Source of the DNA: Azospirillum picis | GTDB lineage: Bacteria; Pseudomonadota; Alphaproteobacteria; Azospirillales; Azospirillaceae | Assembly (NCBI RefSeq): GCF_017876115.1 | Contig: NZ_JAGINO010000005.1 | Span: 124,001 to 188,000 of the forward strand | Length of the DNA stretch: 64,000 nucleotides | Direction of reading: 5' to 3' | In this document: positions 16,255 to 25,424 of the stretch, piece after piece | How the letters are laid out: every line of letters begins with the position of its first letter | Numbering within the stretch: position 1 is the first letter of the stretch | Program-made: the position numbers and the translations under genes | The notes under the pieces: model-generated | The model's database searches: none | The model's input: only the letters and a program-made list of their open reading frames with translations | Told to the model about the DNA's origin: nothing

Positions 16255-19200
16255 TCACGGCAGGTATCTCCCTTGGATCTGCTCGATACACTTCCGCAAC
16301 TGCTGAGGCTCGACCATCCGAGTGACATTGATGATCTCGGCGGCAACAACCATTCCTATGTCATCGGCAACAAAATATGTTTGCTCCTCCAACGTCGCCA
16401 TGATGTGGTTGAAGCAGGCTTGCGCTGACAGGAAGCGAAGGGAGGCTCCTCCCACATCGGGCAGGATGGTCCGAATATGGCGCTCAAGAGTCTGACTGGT
16501 TCGGGGAAGTGGCCGAGCGCAATCCCGAGCCAGGTCTACGGCCTGTCTCTTCGTTGCCCCTAGGGCGAAGGCCGCAGCTTCCACATCGATCTCCGGTAAC
16601 TCCTGTGGCAGATGTAGGCGATCAGCAAACAACGTCCACAGAAGATCTGTCCTGATGCGCCGCTCTTTGCCCGAAACCTCTGGTGCAAGTGAGATGTTGG
16701 CCGAAGGAATCTCTTCAGGCTTGATGTGGCATAGCAGCGGTTCTAGCCAGTCGCTTTGAGACACGACAGCCGTATGGTTTTCCAGCCGGGCCAGTTGTTT
16801 GGCCTGCTCCTCACTCAAAGCCAGAGCGCCCCCCAAGGCGATGCGATCAACTTCGAAGGGAGCTCGCATCACAATCTTGATATTGGTGTTCCGCAACACG
16901 CAATCATCAAGCGCAGAGGCTGACTGGTCGGCGATAATGAAACCTTGCCCATAGCCGCGCATTTCGGCTAAGGCGTTGGCAAATGCTTCCACCGCCAATC
17001 CACGAGGGTTACTGCCTTCTTGACTTTGTTCGGTCGCCGTCCGCTTCAGCAGGACGTGCGCTTCTTCCAGGATCATTAAATGGCGCAGTTTGCCGTTATT
17101 AGGGACTCCACTGCTTAGACGGGTTTCATACAAGCGCATGAACAGAACGCCCATCAACAATGCCCGTTTCTCAGGAGAGCCCATGGACGATAGGTCGATG
17201 ATGGACGAATTGGTCAGAAGATCTTCCCACGCCGTTTCTTCATTCTGATGGCACAGTAGGGTTTTTCCCAATGCCCCTCGACACAGAGCGCGCAACCGTG
17301 TCGTCAATGCGCCGACATAATCACTACTGACCTGTTCCGAAAATCCGAGGTTCCTCACGATTTCCGGGATCAGTTCGGCTACCCGACCCAGAGTGGGAAA
17401 GATCCGTCCACGAATAGAGCGCGAACTGATGGAGTCCCATCCCAATTCTTCATAGGCACGGTAGACTGCTTCCTCGAGAATTTGCGGCATTGCCGCATAC
17501 ATGGGGAACGCAGCATTGAACACGGTGCAGACCCGGTCGATATGGTCCGCCAATTCAATACCATCGGGGAATACCAGGGGATTGAGGCGCAGAGCATTGG
17601 GGCCGCTACGTCCAGCCACGCAATACCGGACCGGATGGGCGGTGGTCCCCAGACCCTGTAATTGTTTGTATTCCCCCTTGGCGGGTTCGATGACCATGAA
17701 GGGCACGCCCATTCTATGGGCACGCGCCAACAACGACATGATGGTCGTGGTTTTGCCGACGCCGGTCGTTCCCGTCACCAGAGCGTGAGCTGCCAGCTTA
17801 TCCAGATCCAACTCAATGTTCTGATGGGAGTCATCTCGCCATAGATGGCGTAGAGTCCCCAAATAAAGACTGCGGCTGGGTGTCTGCTGGCTTCCCTGGT
17901 CCAGCAATTGCCGACGGCGACCGAAGACCGGAACATCCATCACTGTCGTCGCCTCGGTTGATCGACGAGGCAGGCTCAGTTGCAAGGCCATTTCCCGTCC
18001 TGACACCAATGTTGCCGGGCTGATGTGGGAAATGTGGACGCCTTCGGAGAAGTCGGGTTGCAAGCGGGGATGAGTCAGGCGCTTCAGCCAAGCCAGAACA
18101 TTATCCCGGTGCTGCTGTCGTTTATGATTCCAGCAGGTAATGGCGAAGTCTTCTGCCCCCGAGTCTCCCCCACGCATAAGCCCCAAGAACAGGCTGGACA
18201 GCGACTGCGCCGTTTCGGTATCTGGCCCAATGAAATAGGCAGCTGTGTTCCATCCGCCATACGCCCTGGCTTCGTCGATACGCTGTAGGTGGTGGTCAAT
18301 CTTGTTCAGCAATTTCTCAACGGTCTTGTCCTGAACAGTCAGGGTTATCTGGCGCGATGAACCAGTAGTTTCCGTCTCGCCCCGGCTATCGCTACTGCCT
18401 TCGGAAATGCTTTCGGTCGTGGTAGTACTATCCGACTGGGACTTGCTGTATGAGGAGCTCTTGTTCTTGGAATAATTGGCTGAAAGGAAAGGGGTAAAGG
18501 GAAGTGGAGTGCCGACACCACCACTAACTCCCCAGGAGTCTCCTGTGGTCTCCGTATTGCCTTCGGTCATCGTCCGGCCCAGGCTGGCGCCAATCGAAGT
18601 AGAAAAGTTTCGACCAATAGTCTCGCTCACCGCAAAACTGTCTTGGACGCCATAGGCCAGTTGAGTCGATTGCAGAGGAGCGAGGTGAGACGCCGTTTCC
18701 TCATAGCCAGCTTGAATCTGGTGTAGAGTTTGAGGCGACACCGGCTCGGCCAGGATCAAAGCCATATAAGGGTGCTGTCCTGCCGCGTCGATGAACCTTT
18801 CCAACCCCTGGGTGAAGTTGTCTCGTTCGTCCGTCGAAAGCGAAGGAATTCCTGTTACGGCAGTGACGCAGGTGCTTGGGCTGGAGCGGACCGGTTGGAC
18901 AAAATCCAGAAGTTCCCGGGTTTGCACATTGTTGAGTTTTTCAAGACTGCTTCCTGGAAAATGTCCTTTGAAGCTTTTATCCAGGAGCTTTCCAGCGGCA
19001 TCTCCGCCCCTCCCCTCGGGCAAACATCGTGTGCCAATGTAGAGGCTATGCTCGCCACGACCGTCGCAACGCAGAAGCAGGAATACCGCGTACCCTGCCG
19101 CCCCCAAGGCGGTATAGACGGCTGTGGCGCTTTCAAGAGTATCGGCCCGGTTTTCTTGAACCAATCGGCTGAGCTTGAAAACACGGACGGCGACATCAGG

Positions 19201-19368
19201 ATCAAACGAATGCTCACCATCGGGACAAAACACGCCAAATTGCTGTAAATTTGCCAAGTAATCTCGATAGATCAATCTCCGAGCGGTAGCAAGCCCTCCC
19301 CCTATCGCCTCAGGCAGCGGCGAGGAGACGGATAGTTCGTTTCGAGCGGCCAGTGTCTGGGCAGTCAT
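16255..19368 (-). CDS. HerA/VirD4-like ATPase with Ser/Thr-rich insert
   Basis: A protein of 1037 residues from the ATG at 19368, which has GAGG five bases ahead. The N-terminal 300 residues are unrecognised. A low-complexity Ser/Thr/Glu segment follows at about residues 345-400. The C-terminal half has a Walker A GTTGVGKTT near residue 529 and Walker B MILEEAH near 761, followed by RGLAVEAFANALAEMRGYGQGFIIADQSAS, as in HerA/FtsK-type hexameric ATPases. Such motors translocate DNA or remodel partners. It sits 10 bases after the membrane-protein gene and 5 bases before the nuclease gene. The size and Ser/Thr insert are unusual for HerA. Confidence 0.8.
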   Translation of the reverse strand: MTAQTLAARNELSVSSPLPEAIGGGLATARRLIYRDYLANLQQFGVFCPDGEHSFDPDVAVRVFKLSRLVQENRADTLESATAVYTALGAAGYAVFLLLRCDGRGEHSLYIGTRCLPEGRGGDAAGKLLDKSFKGHFPGSSLEKLNNVQTRELLDFVQPVRSSPSTCVTAVTGIPSLSTDERDNFTQGLERFIDAAGQHPYMALILAEPVSPQTLHQIQAGYEETASHLAPLQSTQLAYGVQDSFAVSETIGRNFSTSIGASLGRTMTEGNTETTGDSWGVSGGVGTPLPFTPFLSANYSKNKSSSYSKSQSDSTTTTESISEGSSDSRGETETTGSSRQITLTVQDKTVEKLLNKIDHHLQRIDEARAYGGWNTAAYFIGPDTETAQSLSSLFLGLMRGGDSGAEDFAITCWNHKRQQHRDNVLAWLKRLTHPRLQPDFSEGVHISHISPATLVSGREMALQLSLPRRSTEATTVMDVPVFGRRRQLLDQGSQQTPSRSLYLGTLRHLWRDDSHQNIELDLDKLAAHALVTGTTGVGKTTTIMSLLARAHRMGVPFMVIEPAKGEYKQLQGLGTTAHPVRYCVAGRSGPNALRLNPLVFPDGIELADHIDRVCTVFNAAFPMYAAMPQILEEAVYRAYEELGWDSISSRSIRGRIFPTLGRVAELIPEIVRNLGFSEQVSSDYVGALTTRLRALCRGALGKTLLCHQNEETAWEDLLTNSSIIDLSSMGSPEKRALLMGVLFMRLYETRLSSGVPNNGKLRHLMILEEAHVLLKRTATEQSQEGSNPRGLAVEAFANALAEMRGYGQGFIIADQSASALDDCVLRNTNIKIVMRAPFEVDRIALGGALALSEEQAKQLARLENHTAVVSQSDWLEPLLCHIKPEEIPSANISLAPEVSGKERRIRTDLLWTLFADRLHLPQELPEIDVEAAAFALGATKRQAVDLARDCARPLPRTSQTLERHIRTILPDVGGASLRFLSAQACFNHIMATLEEQTYFVADDIGMVVAAEIINVTRMVEPQQLRKCIEQIQGRYLP

Positions 19369-19378
19369 GATCGCCTCG

Positions 19379-20002
19379 TCACCGCCGTCGATCCTTTCGG
19401 GCGGCTCTAAATAGGTAGAGTCCGCCGGCGACGGCAATCCCGAGGCCGCCGAATGGGTAGCCTTTGGCGAAAGCCGCCAAGACAGCAACTCCGATGCCGG
19501 CGCCGATGGCAATATCTTTTCCTCTGGGAAATCGCCCCCCACTCTGATCCTTCCCGGCATTCACCACTGGCGAGACTGAAGAGCGGGGGCAGGAAGACGC
19601 ATGCGCGTGATCATAAGCTGCATCCGTCCTGGTCAGCGATGCGGAACGAGGGAGCAACGGAGCAAGCTTTTCGTGCCCCTTGTCACGCAGATACTGCCGA
19701 ACCTCCAGGATGTGCTGCAAACGGTCGATGGAAAAATCGTCGTTGGCGTCCGCGACTTGATCTTGAAAGTAATCGTAGGTCCACTCAGCTTTGTTCTGGA
19801 CATGAGGGAAGGAGTTGTCATTCCGGCCATTCAATATCGCTCCCTGGGTGCGTTGATGATTCATTACCCAGCGGACCAGCACCCTGATGTCTTCGGTCAA
19901 CGGCGCCCGCATGACCACCTTGTCGAGGATGGTCACTCGCACCTTACGACCATCGCGTTGCTCCACCGCCAACCTGATGCTGGCTTCCGGTTCGAAAGAC
20001 AT
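19379..20002 (-). CDS. Predicted membrane-anchored protein of unknown function
   Basis: A protein of 207 residues. The first 120 residues look soluble and mixed alpha/beta. The C-terminus has two hydrophobic segments (DIAIGAGIGVAVLAAFAKGY, GGLGIAVAGGLYLF), ends in RKDRRR and probably anchors it in the inner membrane. No family was recognised. The gene is nine bases after the dynamin-like gene and ten before the ATPase gene, so it belongs to the same operon. It could link the GTPase or ATPase to the membrane. Confidence 0.7.
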   Translation of the reverse strand: MSFEPEASIRLAVEQRDGRKVRVTILDKVVMRAPLTEDIRVLVRWVMNHQRTQGAILNGRNDNSFPHVQNKAEWTYDYFQDQVADANDDFSIDRLQHILEVRQYLRDKGHEKLAPLLPRSASLTRTDAAYDHAHASSCPRSSVSPVVNAGKDQSGGRFPRGKDIAIGAGIGVAVLAAFAKGYPFGGLGIAVAGGLYLFRAARKDRRR

Positions 20003-20011
20003 GCTCTTCCC

Positions 20012-22306
20012 CTAAAATGAAACAATGGTGTCGATACGGGTCTTGATCCGCTCAAGGTAACGCTTGGTATTTTTCGCCTCGCCCAGTCTTATTTCGACAG
20101 AATCTTTGTTGTTTATGTTTTTTTGGAGTTGCGAAAGGTACTCACCCATCGCCACCTCGGCTCTTGGCATCAATTCACACTCAAACAAGGTCTTTAGGCG
20201 AAGCGATAGCTTTCTAATTTCTCCCTTCGCATCTTCAATAATTTTGTCGAATCGCTCCATGGTTGGAAGTATTTCTTTATTATAGATGTCGGAAAGGCTA
20301 ACTACCTTTTTTTGTGTGACGGTGTACTCATCGTCGCCCCAGGTCCAAGGCTTATACCAAGCTTTGTTTGGATTGCCTCTCCTCTCTGTAAAAGTGCGTG
20401 TGTATCGATCAACAATATTTCCACTAAATCCCAACATAGATTTCTCTATGCTGAGAGTGCTTTTTAGTCTGAAAAACGCAGACGAATTGCTGTCAATCTG
20501 AGATATGATATGAGACAGACACTCGTCATATATTTTTTTATATTCTGCAACACTCCTCTCCTGTAGGGAGTCGAATTGGGATTCCAGAAAATTGCATAGA
20601 TCGGCAGCAGCACTATCGATCTTGCCCCGTGCGGCGGAGAGTGTCTTTTCCGCTGTGTAGGGATCTGCTGTGCCACCCATTCCATTCTCAAGATCTCGAA
20701 TTACATTCTGAGTGAGTTTTCGACACTCTCTTATTGCTTTTTCCACGTCGTCTGGAATGTCTTTTTTTTTGCCAATTTCCTCCGCTACAGCTTTTCTGAA
20801 ATCGTCACGGCTTAGAATGTCTTTCAGTTTTTCGATGTCTTCATTCAGTTTCTTTAGCTCGTTATCAGAAGAGCTGATAATACGCTCAAGGTCTGTCACC
20901 TCTTTTTGATAAGCGTACTCGTAGCGCTCCCTCAGCATCGTACCGGCATCCGCCACCTTGTGTACATTGGCGTATTTCTCCATGTACTCGGCGATAACTG
21001 CCTCGATTACGGGGACACCTCCGAAGATCTCCACTTGGGCCGCAATGTTTCCGGCAGCATGTGCCTCATCCCAGGCTTGTCGCAGGACATGCCGGACAGA
21101 GGGGGAAACCGAAAGGCAGTCGAAAATCCGGGTCTGCAATTCGTAGGGAATGTTATCGTATTCCCGATTAAAGTGGCTGCGCTCGCGCCTGTCCAATTCC
21201 TGCCCAGCCCTATCCATGCGGGCCAATTTCGTGGTTTGAGCCGCCGTCGGAAAAACCCGGGCGTCTTTAATTCCAACCTCGGAGAGATATTTTCTTGCAT
21301 TTGCGAGAACCTGTTCCACAGGCTCCTTCTCGGGATTTAACTCGTCAATTTTGTTGAGCACAAAGAGGAAGCGATCGCGGGCAGCCCTTCCTCCCTCATT
21401 GATGACTTTGCATATCCGTTCCAGCAGGGCCTTGTCGTCATCCACCCCCAACTGGGTCGCGTTCATGACGTACAAGACCAGCGACATGTCCGACTTTTCA
21501 ATGTTTTTGAATGTGGTCTTACGGTGCTCAAAATTTTGGCTGTTATTCGGACCAGGTGTGTCGACCAGGACAAGGGAAGCATGCCGGGATGTTTTGATCG
21601 CGCTGATATTACCCCAAATATCGATATCGGTGATTTGGGGATCCTGATTCCATTCCTCCACATCCTTCCGCGTCAGGTGCCCGCATGAAGCGATGAGATT
21701 GCCCTCACCATCCCATGCCTTGCCAATGAAACCGTCACCCGCTTCCTTACTGTCGTGGATTGCAGTCATCGTCGCGGTACAGGCTTGGTTCTTAGCAGGC
21801 AATATGTCCTTCCCCATCATCGCATTGATTAGGGTAGATTTGCCTGCAGACATGGTGGCCAAGACGTGGATGGCAAAATCAGGAGCCAGGATACGTTCAA
21901 GGTCAGCTCGGAAACCCTCTGACTGAAACTCTTTTATGGCCGTGTTATTGCAGATCTCAGAGATAACCGCCTTCATCTCGGACAGCCGTTCTTCGGCTGT
22001 GTGGACGGGGATGTGCTCTGTAGAGAAAAGACTGAATTTCATGTCATGAGCCGCAACCTTCGCCGCATTGACGACATCCTCGTAATCGACCGTTAGTCCG
22101 TGAAATACGAGGGCTAAGCTTTCAATTCCATTGATATGGTCATAGATTTTGTAAAAAATTTCATCAACCCATCCCTGGGTGTTTCGCCCATGGGTGCACT
22201 CAAAATCGACGATCTGTCCGTTAATGATGATTGTCGTGGCCTGCACAAATGGATTGGCCGTAATCTGGACCTTTGTCGTTGCCTGTTTCTTTGCGTCTCT
22301 GGTCAT
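20012..22306 (-). CDS. Bacterial dynamin-like GTPase
   Basis: A protein of 764 residues. The GTPase domain shows G1 MSAGKSTLINAMMG near residue 150, a Thr for G2 around CTATMTAI, G3 VDTPGPNNS near 245 and G4 LNKIDE near 318. It is followed by a long helical region with Lys/Glu-rich coiled coils (residues 470-560), as in bacterial dynamin-like proteins, which bind or reshape membranes. The N-terminal 130 residues are unassigned. Dynamin-like proteins occur in some phage-defence loci. Here the gene overlaps the WYL regulator stop by four bases and leads the operon with it. Confidence 0.85.
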   Translation of the reverse strand: MTRDAKKQATTKVQITANPFVQATTIIINGQIVDFECTHGRNTQGWVDEIFYKIYDHINGIESLALVFHGLTVDYEDVVNAAKVAAHDMKFSLFSTEHIPVHTAEERLSEMKAVISEICNNTAIKEFQSEGFRADLERILAPDFAIHVLATMSAGKSTLINAMMGKDILPAKNQACTATMTAIHDSKEAGDGFIGKAWDGEGNLIASCGHLTRKDVEEWNQDPQITDIDIWGNISAIKTSRHASLVLVDTPGPNNSQNFEHRKTTFKNIEKSDMSLVLYVMNATQLGVDDDKALLERICKVINEGGRAARDRFLFVLNKIDELNPEKEPVEQVLANARKYLSEVGIKDARVFPTAAQTTKLARMDRAGQELDRRERSHFNREYDNIPYELQTRIFDCLSVSPSVRHVLRQAWDEAHAAGNIAAQVEIFGGVPVIEAVIAEYMEKYANVHKVADAGTMLRERYEYAYQKEVTDLERIISSSDNELKKLNEDIEKLKDILSRDDFRKAVAEEIGKKKDIPDDVEKAIRECRKLTQNVIRDLENGMGGTADPYTAEKTLSAARGKIDSAAADLCNFLESQFDSLQERSVAEYKKIYDECLSHIISQIDSNSSAFFRLKSTLSIEKSMLGFSGNIVDRYTRTFTERRGNPNKAWYKPWTWGDDEYTVTQKKVVSLSDIYNKEILPTMERFDKIIEDAKGEIRKLSLRLKTLFECELMPRAEVAMGEYLSQLQKNINNKDSVEIRLGEAKNTKRYLERIKTRIDTIVSF

Positions 22307-23262
22307 AATTCGTTTCCTTGTATCTCGGTCGGCATGTCATCCGTCACGAGACGGGCCTGTGTTCCAAAACCTAAAACCCACGCCATGAGTTCTTTTTCGC
22401 TGGTGGTGGTGACGGTCAGGATTATGGTTCCGTCCGGTTGGTTTTCGATAGTCTGGTCTTCGCTCCATACGCGATCGCGAACGTAATCGGCGGCAGAAGT
22501 GGCGATATGAACTCGCATCCGTTTCGGGGCGTGCCAGTCCAGGCCAAAATGTTGAGAGTCGGCATCAACGGGGTTGAAGCGGAAAAATTCTCCGGTGGGC
22601 GTGATTCTCTTGATGCGGTGAAGGGAAAACGTCGTCGGACGCTCCTTCAGCAGCGAACCTTCGGCAAGCCTGTAGCCTTGCAGATACAGCGTTCCGTTCA
22701 TCGCCAGCAACCGACCAGGGGCGTGGCGATAGATCGTGGGCGCAGGACGACCGGCGGCGTGATAGTTGATTTGGCAGACTTGGCGCTTGCTGATGGCTTC
22801 GCGCAGTTGAGCGATGGTGCCCAGATGCGGGGTATAATCGATGAATCCCTTGCTGTTGAAACCGACGGTGCCGCTGGTTGCAGGGATGGCAGGAAGTTGT
22901 TGGGTCAGGGTCGCCAGGGCTTGATCCAAGAGGAGCGCCAGAGCCTCGGGCAACATACAGGTCAAATCCCGGCACAGACTCAAGAAACGCAAGGCTTCCG
23001 CTTGTTCAGCGGAATCCTGGTGGGCCGTATGGAGTTGGAAATAGCGACGACGGCCATCCATTCCGCGCTCCAGCAGGGCGTCCTTGCCAAGATGGATTTC
23101 CACCAGATCGATCATGCGGGAAACGGTCTGTACTGAGCGTCCCAGCCGAGGAGCCAATTCGGACAGATAATGACGACCTTTCTCCTGAGTGAGAAGTTGA
23201 TAAAGAAGCAGCAGCTTCTCCCCAGGCAGGCCATCATCTCGCTTTTTCGGCATTGTCGCCAT
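22303..23262 (-). CDS. WYL-domain transcriptional regulator
   Basis: A protein of 319 residues. An N-terminal winged helix (YLSELAPRLGRSVQTVSRMIDLVE) is followed by a WYL domain around residues 135-225 (CQINYHAAGR, GRLLAMNGTLYLQGYRL) and a C-terminal WCX-type region. WYL regulators of the BrxR/CapW kind repress defence operons and respond to nucleic-acid ligands. It is the first gene of the operon, and its stop overlaps the start of the dynamin-like gene (ATGA). Autoregulation and silencing of the nuclease until infection is the likely role, by inference from the family. Confidence 0.85.
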   Translation of the reverse strand: MATMPKKRDDGLPGEKLLLLYQLLTQEKGRHYLSELAPRLGRSVQTVSRMIDLVEIHLGKDALLERGMDGRRRYFQLHTAHQDSAEQAEALRFLSLCRDLTCMLPEALALLLDQALATLTQQLPAIPATSGTVGFNSKGFIDYTPHLGTIAQLREAISKRQVCQINYHAAGRPAPTIYRHAPGRLLAMNGTLYLQGYRLAEGSLLKERPTTFSLHRIKRITPTGEFFRFNPVDADSQHFGLDWHAPKRMRVHIATSAADYVRDRVWSEDQTIENQPDGTIILTVTTTSEKELMAWVLGFGTQARLVTDDMPTEIQGNEL

Positions 23263-24087
23263 CCGGTATTAATCTTCTGATTTTTAATGACCCAATTCAG
23301 GGTTTTATAATCTCCGAAATTCAATTGCCACCCTATAGTCACCACCCTTGCTTGCAACAACGTGATTTTTGACGAAGGCGTTGGCTCCATAAAGAGCGGA
23401 ACCCGTGACTACCAGCGAACCAACGAAACGGAACATTTCGACCTCCTGGGCTTGAGCACGGACATATTATGCTCTACGAACCCTCCAGATTCTGACGGGT
23501 GTTCTCTGTATTTTTTGCTCCTCCGTCCTTCAGTGGCTTTGTATCGAAGGGCACGTTGATCTCACTTGCCGTTCTTGGAATGCCCCTCCCGACTTCATGA
23601 CAGTGTCACGCTTCATCACCCTGGTGCCCTCTCACCACGATAGCGCTCGCGCCAACCAAACAACTGGTTCGCGTTCACACCATAGTGTCAGGGAATCGTC
23701 GAAACTGAGGCGCTAGGCAGCAGTGATGCTTTCACGATCTCCCGTTTCAATGCTTCCGGCCAAGAACGATCACGACGCGACCCAGCCAAATTTATGTCCA
23801 TTTTTGAATTCGTGGACACCTTCTCTCCCTCACTTACATCCCCAAAAATACATCCAATATCGGATAACTACGATACTCCTGCAAGGCGGTCCCCGGCGGC
23901 TGCGAGTTACCCACATTGTCGAGAGCGAGGGGCGCACCGAGGACATGTCGGTCAGGCGCGCCATGCCGCGCCACAGAACCCGATCGCCGGGCGGCTCTTC
24001 CCGGGGCCGTGATCGGGCAGACCGCTCTTGCCTAAAGCCCGTCCTTCCCCCGTGACACCCTCACGTCAAATCAGTAACCAGATACCC
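23263..24087. other. Long intergenic region upstream of the WYL operon
   Basis: No convincing gene was found in these 825 bases. Frames on the plus strand (for example 23723-24055) have no ribosome-binding site or recognisable domain. The part next to the WYL gene must hold the operon promoter. A weak inverted repeat ACCC-N6-GGGT at about 23291-23304 is the only operator-like structure seen. The 23900-24050 part is G+C-rich and may be a remnant of a former gene. Confidence 0.5.
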
Positions 24088-24115
24088 ATCTCATAAAATG
24101 CACATTTTGTGAGAT
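24088..24115. repeat. 28-bp near-perfect palindrome before the small recombinase
   Basis: ATCTCATAAAATG and CATTTTGTGAGAT are inverted copies with one mismatch, around a central CA. The palindrome lies 100 bases before a short recombinase gene. A partial copy (AAAATGTGAG) recurs at about 24199-24208, just ahead of the start codon. It could be a recombination core or an operator. Confidence 0.6.
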
Positions 24116-24214
24116 CAGAAACCGCAGAATTCCTAGCTTCGCTCTTAGGTAGCGAGCCAGAAGCTTGGAAAATATAATGTTTTGTGGTGGAACGCTGCAA
24201 AATGTGAGGCTGCG

Positions 24215-24784
24215 ATGAAACAGGCAAAAGTCCCCAACGAGGCAGAATTCAAGCGGCTCGTCGCGGCCACCGGCATGGGTAAGTACACTGCCCGTAACCG
24301 TGTGGCGGTCATGCTGTCCTACTATGGCGGGATGCGAGTTGGCGAAATTGCGGCGTTGAGATGGGCCGATGTGATCGATCGGGAAGGCCGTGTGCGCGAC
24401 CTAATTCAGCTTCGGGCCGAGACAACCAAGACCGACGAAAGCCGCGCCATTTATGTGAGTGACCGGCTGCGAAAGGAGCTGGACCGCTACGTCAACTCGC
24501 ATGCAGAACAGCCAGCGGTCGATCAACCCTTCCTGCTCACCCAGCAGCGCACATGCTTTTCAGCCAACACTCTGTGCCAGCTCTTCGGGCGCTTCTACCG
24601 TGATGCGGGCATCGATGGCGGATCGAGCCACAGTGGGCGACGCTGGTTCATCACCCGCCTCGCCCACAGCGGCGTTAGCCCGAAGGTCATCATGACGCTG
24701 GCAGGCCACAAGAATCTGACCACGACACAACGCTATATCGACTGCACCCCGGAGATGATGAAAGCCGCTGTAGAGGTCCTTTAG
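24215..24784 (+). CDS. Short tyrosine recombinase, catalytic domain only
   Basis: A protein of 189 residues from the ATG at 24215, which has GAGG six bases ahead. It contains the catalytic signatures of tyrosine recombinases: the first Arg in YYGGMRVGEIAALRW, the HxxR box SHSGRRWF, and GHKNLTTTQRYI with the nucleophile Tyr. The N-terminal core-binding domain of full-length integrases (300-400 residues) is absent, although no frameshift is visible. Short forms of this kind exist as free-standing recombinases or may be regulators or inverters. The palindrome just upstream is a candidate site for it. Confidence 0.75.
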   Translation: MKQAKVPNEAEFKRLVAATGMGKYTARNRVAVMLSYYGGMRVGEIAALRWADVIDREGRVRDLIQLRAETTKTDESRAIYVSDRLRKELDRYVNSHAEQPAVDQPFLLTQQRTCFSANTLCQLFGRFYRDAGIDGGSSHSGRRWFITRLAHSGVSPKVIMTLAGHKNLTTTQRYIDCTPEMMKAAVEVL

Positions 24785-24895
24785 CCAAAATTCAATTGTC
24801 TTCCTACGCGAGCGGCCTGTGATGAGGTACGCTCGGTTGCCCAGTTCGCCAGACGGTGGGAGTGCGCCTCACACTTTTCGGACGGCACACCCCCT

Positions 24896-25300
24896 TCACT
24901 TCCCCTCTATTCCAGCGGCAATCCCATATCGAAGCAGGTCATCAAACAACATCACGCGACATGGCACTCGGTCGGTGAGATAAGCAACCTGAGCCGCATC
25001 GCTTTCAATGTAATGCGTGATTTCATTGTGCTCCTTCAGCACCCGTTCCTTGTAAAGCGCGGGGTACTGAATGTCTCGATTGTCGTGGAATACGGCCTTG
25101 GGATGCATGGCGAATTGGTCAATCCATGCCAGAGTTTCCTTTCGGTCGTCAACGGGTCTGCCGGTTATGATGTAGTAGGGCTGGTCAGGAATGAAGATTG
25201 GCTTCATCAATGAGGTTCGGACGCGATGAACCGTGCTGAAGGTTTCGGGCTGGTAAACGATGTCTGGAACAAAGATCCCATCAAGATCGAATGCTAACAT
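24896..25300 (-). CDS. HAD-superfamily hydrolase
   Basis: A protein of 134 residues from the ATG at 25300. A longer start at 25339 would overlap the upstream small gene more. It shows the HAD motifs: motif I LAFDLDGIFV, motif II YYIITGRPVDD, a Lys in YKERVLKEH and motif IV VMLFDDLLRYG. The lack of a cap domain suggests a large or polymeric substrate, such as a nucleic-acid end or a phosphoprotein. It overlaps the preceding 47-residue ORF by 20 bases and is the third gene of the operon that faces the TGT-like gene. Confidence 0.7.
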   Translation of the reverse strand: MLAFDLDGIFVPDIVYQPETFSTVHRVRTSLMKPIFIPDQPYYIITGRPVDDRKETLAWIDQFAMHPKAVFHDNRDIQYPALYKERVLKEHNEITHYIESDAAQVAYLTDRVPCRVMLFDDLLRYGIAAGIEGK

Positions 25301-25424
25301 TGACACCAATCTCGTTTGCAAAGTGAGCGAAGCGTTCACGTCGCCTCTTCATGAAGCTTGTATGGTCATACGATGGCCAATCGTGACCTGCTGGCTCCAA
25401 GAAGAGGCGATGCGCACTACTCAT
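25281..25424 (-). CDS. 47-residue small ORF, translationally coupled
   Basis: MSSAHRLFLEP... to ...GVNVSIRS. The start codon overlaps the stop of the 525-residue gene (ATGAGTAG) and its end overlaps the HAD gene by 20 bases, a typical coupling arrangement. The central part is basic (FMKRRRERF). No family was recognised. It might be a small regulatory or adaptor protein; the overlaps are the only support. Confidence 0.45.
   Translation of the reverse strand: MSSAHRLFLEPAGHDWPSYDHTSFMKRRRERFAHFANEIGVNVSIRS

Noticed and set aside
23723-24055. 110-residue plus-strand frame in the WYL upstream region
   Set aside because: No ribosome-binding site, biased composition and no recognisable domain.
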